DNA from: Planctomycetota bacterium
GTDB lineage: Bacteria; Planctomycetota; UBA11346
Reading direction: 5' to 3'
DNA length: 8,361 nucleotides
NCBI GenBank assembly: GCA_007131555.1
Contig: SLQH01000214.1
Coordinates: forward strand, 1-8,361
In this document: one piece after another, positions 6,125 to 8,361 of the stretch
Position numbering within the stretch: the first letter of the stretch is position 1
How the letters are laid out: each line of letters begins with the position of its first letter
Made by a program: the position numbers and the translations under genes
Notes under the pieces: generated by a model
What the model was told of the DNA's origin: nothing
What the model saw: the letters and a program-made list of their open reading frames with translations, nothing else
Database searches by the model: none

Positions 6125-8361
6125 ATGTCTTTTGACACCCAACGGGCCGCGCTTGGCATGACCAAGCAGACGGTCGAGATCGCCGTCGGCGAATCCACCA
6201 TCATCCTTGAGACCGGCTATATGGCCAAGCAGGCCGCCGGTTCGATCGTCGCCCGCCAGGGCGATACCATGGTCCTGACCACCGTTTGTGACGGCGACCC
6301 CCGTCCCGGTGGCGACTTCTTCCCCTTGATGGTCGACTATCGCGAAAAGGGCTATGCCGCAGGGCGCATCCCCGGCAACTTCTTCCGCCGCGAAGCCCGC
6401 CCCACCGACGATGAGACCCTGACCGCCCGTCTGACCGATCGCCCTCTGCGGCCCCTGTTCCCCAAGGGCTACCTGCGCGACACCAACATCACCTCCTGGG
6501 TCATCAGCTTCGATCAGGAGCATGAGGCCAACGTCCTGTCGATGAATGCCGCCTCGGCAGCCCTGCACCTCTCGCCGCTGCCCTTCGGCGGCCCCATCGG
6601 AGCGGTGCGCATGGCCCTGATCGAGGGTCAACTGATCGTCAATCCGACCATCGCCCAACGGGCCGTCAGCGACCTGGATCTGGTCGTGGCCGGGACCGCC
6701 GACGCCATCACCATGGTCGAGGCCGGAGCCAACGAGGTCGACGAGGCGACCATGGTCCAGGCCCTGATGCAGGCCCACGCCGAGATCAAGCGCATCTGCG
6801 CTGCCATCGAGGAACTGCGCCAGAAGGCCGGCAAGCCCAAGATCCCGTTCACCGAGCCGCCGGCCAATCCCCTGGTTGATCAGATCGTCGCCAGCCATCG
6901 CCAGCAGATCACCGAAGCCCTGCTGACCACCGGCAAGTTCGCCCGCAGCGCCGCCGTCAAGGCCGTGCGCAGCAGTGTCGTCGAAGCCCTGGCCGATCAG
7001 GATCCGGAGACGGTCAAGAGCGCCTTCGGTGAGGCCAAGGACATCATCTTCCGCCAGATGGTCATCAAGGGCCAGCGGGTCGATGGCCGCGACACCCGCA
7101 CCGTGCGGCCGATCGTCATTGATCTCGACGTCCTGCCCCGGGCCCATGGCTCGGTGCTGTTCACCCGCGGCGAGACCCAGGCCCTGGTCAGCGCCACCCT
7201 GGGCACCGGTGACGACGAGCAGATGATCGAGAGCCTGGGCGCCAAGCGCTGGGACCGCTTCCTGCTGCACTACAATTTCCCCAACTTCTCGGTTGGCGAG
7301 TGTGGCGGCCGGCCCGGCCCTGGTCGGCGTGAGATCGGTCACGGCGCCCTGGCCAAGCGCGCCATCATGCCGATCCTGCCCGATCGCGACGTCTGGCCCT
7401 ACACCATCCGGGCGGTGTCCGACATCACCGAGTCCAACGGTTCCTCGTCGATGGCCTCGACCTGCGGCACCTCCCTGTCCCTGATGGCCGCCGGGGTGCC
7501 GATCAAGGCCCCGGTCGCCGGCATCGCCATGGGTCTGGTCCAGGAAGGCGCGGACTACGCCATCCTCACCGACATCCTCGGCGATGAGGACCACTACGGC
7601 GACATGGATTTCAAGGTCTGTGGCACCACCACCGGCATCACCGCCCTGCAGATGGACATCAAGATCGACGGCCTGTCGGCCGAACTGCTGGGCGAGGCCC
7701 TGGAGCAGGCCCGCCAGGGTCGTCTGCACATCCTGGAGGTCATGAACCAGGCCATCGACGCCGCCCGCGACAGCATCAGCCCCTACGCTCCCCAGATCGT
7801 CCAGGTCCAGATCGACCCCGAGTTCATCGGCAAGATCATCGGCAAGGGCGGTGAGACCATCCGCCGCATCCAGGAGGAGACCGGAGCCTCGCTGAACATC
7901 GATGACGACGGTATCATCACCATCGCCTCGCCCGACCTGACCTCGATCGAGAAGGCCAGAGGCTGGATCAGCGACCTCACCGAACTGCCCGAAGAGGGCA
8001 AGGTCTACACCGGCACCATCACCTCGGTGGCCGACTTCGGCGCCTTCGTCGAATTCATCCCCGGCACCGAAGGCCTGGTCCACATCTCCGAATGGGACTG
8101 GAAGCGCACCGCCAGCATGGAAGGCGTGGCCACCAAGGGCGACAAGCTGGAGGTCAAGCTGATCGAGGTCGACGCCCGCACCGGGCGCTTCCGCCTCAGC
8201 CGCAAGGCCCTGCTGCCGCCGCCCAGCCCGGAAGAGATGGCGGCCATCGAAGCCGAGGCCGCCAAGCATCGGCCCAGTGGCGACCGGCCCCGGCGCGATG
8301 ATCGTCGCGGTGGCGACCGTCGTGGTGGTGATCGGCGTGGCGGCCGCGATGATCGCGGCCC
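6125..8361 (+). CDS. pnp: Polyribonucleotide nucleotidyltransferase (PNPase), 3' partial
   Basis: Phosphate-dependent 3'-5' exoribonuclease and RNA tailing enzyme, normally a homotrimer and degradosome partner. The frame stays open to the window end (745 codons plus 2 nt). First RNase PH domain about 15-150 (FFRREARP at 86-93), helical linker about 240-310, second RNase PH domain with GRREIGHG (400-407) and SNGSSSMAS (from 437). The catalytic set D489, D495 and K497 in GDEDHYGDMDFK matches E. coli D486, D492 and K494. KH domain carries GKIIGKGG (569-576), and the S1 domain starts near 625. After about residue 700 comes an Arg/Asp/Gly-rich tail with DRRGG repeats, beyond E. coli's 711 residues. 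ATG 6125 is chosen because GAGGA (6115-6119) lies 5 nt upstream; an in-frame ATG at 6113 lacks a ribosome binding site. Confidence 0.98.
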   Translation, partial: MSFDTQRAALGMTKQTVEIAVGESTIILETGYMAKQAAGSIVARQGDTMVLTTVCDGDPRPGGDFFPLMVDYREKGYAAGRIPGNFFRREARPTDDETLTARLTDRPLRPLFPKGYLRDTNITSWVISFDQEHEANVLSMNAASAALHLSPLPFGGPIGAVRMALIEGQLIVNPTIAQRAVSDLDLVVAGTADAITMVEAGANEVDEATMVQALMQAHAEIKRICAAIEELRQKAGKPKIPFTEPPANPLVDQIVASHRQQITEALLTTGKFARSAAVKAVRSSVVEALADQDPETVKSAFGEAKDIIFRQMVIKGQRVDGRDTRTVRPIVIDLDVLPRAHGSVLFTRGETQALVSATLGTGDDEQMIESLGAKRWDRFLLHYNFPNFSVGECGGRPGPGRREIGHGALAKRAIMPILPDRDVWPYTIRAVSDITESNGSSSMASTCGTSLSLMAAGVPIKAPVAGIAMGLVQEGADYAILTDILGDEDHYGDMDFKVCGTTTGITALQMDIKIDGLSAELLGEALEQARQGRLHILEVMNQAIDAARDSISPYAPQIVQVQIDPEFIGKIIGKGGETIRRIQEETGASLNIDDDGIITIASPDLTSIEKARGWISDLTELPEEGKVYTGTITSVADFGAFVEFIPGTEGLVHISEWDWKRTASMEGVATKGDKLEVKLIEVDARTGRFRLSRKALLPPPSPEEMAAIEAEAAKHRPSGDRPRRDDRRGGDRRGGDRRGGRDDRG

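Noticed and set aside
5552..6204. Several 70-95-codon frames on both strands in the rpsO-pnp spacer
   Set aside because: None has a ribosome binding site, a recognisable domain, or composition like the real genes; the frames overlap each other on both strands.
6068..8269. 733-codon open frame on the minus strand opposite pnp
   Set aside because: It mirrors the codon pattern of the certain pnp gene, is Gly/Asp/Leu-rich without domains, and reflects the GC bias of the third codon position.

Overview
The window is bacterial, GC-rich DNA with every recognisable gene on the + strand. The genes are a [FeFe]-hydrogenase-like sensor kinase (5' end cut off), a stand-alone receiver protein, a receiver-histidine kinase hybrid, a XylR-type AraC-family regulator, rpsO (ribosomal protein S15) and pnp (polynucleotide phosphorylase, 3' end cut off). 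The taxon cannot be fixed from the sequence. A hydrogenase-linked sensor suggests an anaerobe or facultative anaerobe. The XylR-type regulator, an apparently leaderless promoter and a TTCGTG triplet repeat remind me of PVC-group bacteria (Lentisphaerota/Kiritimatiellota/Planctomycetota), but this is a low-confidence guess.

Region 1 (1-3539) is a signalling locus. The first protein joins a ferredoxin-type 4Fe-4S motif, an H-cluster-like domain, a second four-cysteine Fe-S module and a complete histidine kinase. The next gene overlaps it by 8 bp and encodes a bare receiver domain. After a 142-bp gap with its own likely promoter comes a receiver-kinase protein. No DNA-binding output domain is visible in the three proteins. 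The likely picture is a redox- or H2-responsive phosphorelay whose final output lies outside the window.

Region 2 (3540-5107) is an accessory island. A 167-bp imperfect palindrome resembling a miniature mobile element lies upstream of the XylR-type regulator. That gene has a good sigma70-type promoter placed so that transcription would begin at or next to the ATG, predicting a leaderless mRNA. A long inverted repeat with A/T tracts and a perfect 11-bp hairpin follow the gene.

Region 3 (5108-8361) is the conserved rpsO-pnp pair (translation and RNA decay). The rpsO leader can fold into several helices, including one that would hide its Shine-Dalgarno sequence. The unusually long 520-bp rpsO-pnp spacer holds several hairpins, three sharing a GCCGG/CCGGC core. 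PNPase looks catalytically intact and carries an Arg/Asp/Gly-rich tail still running at the window edge.
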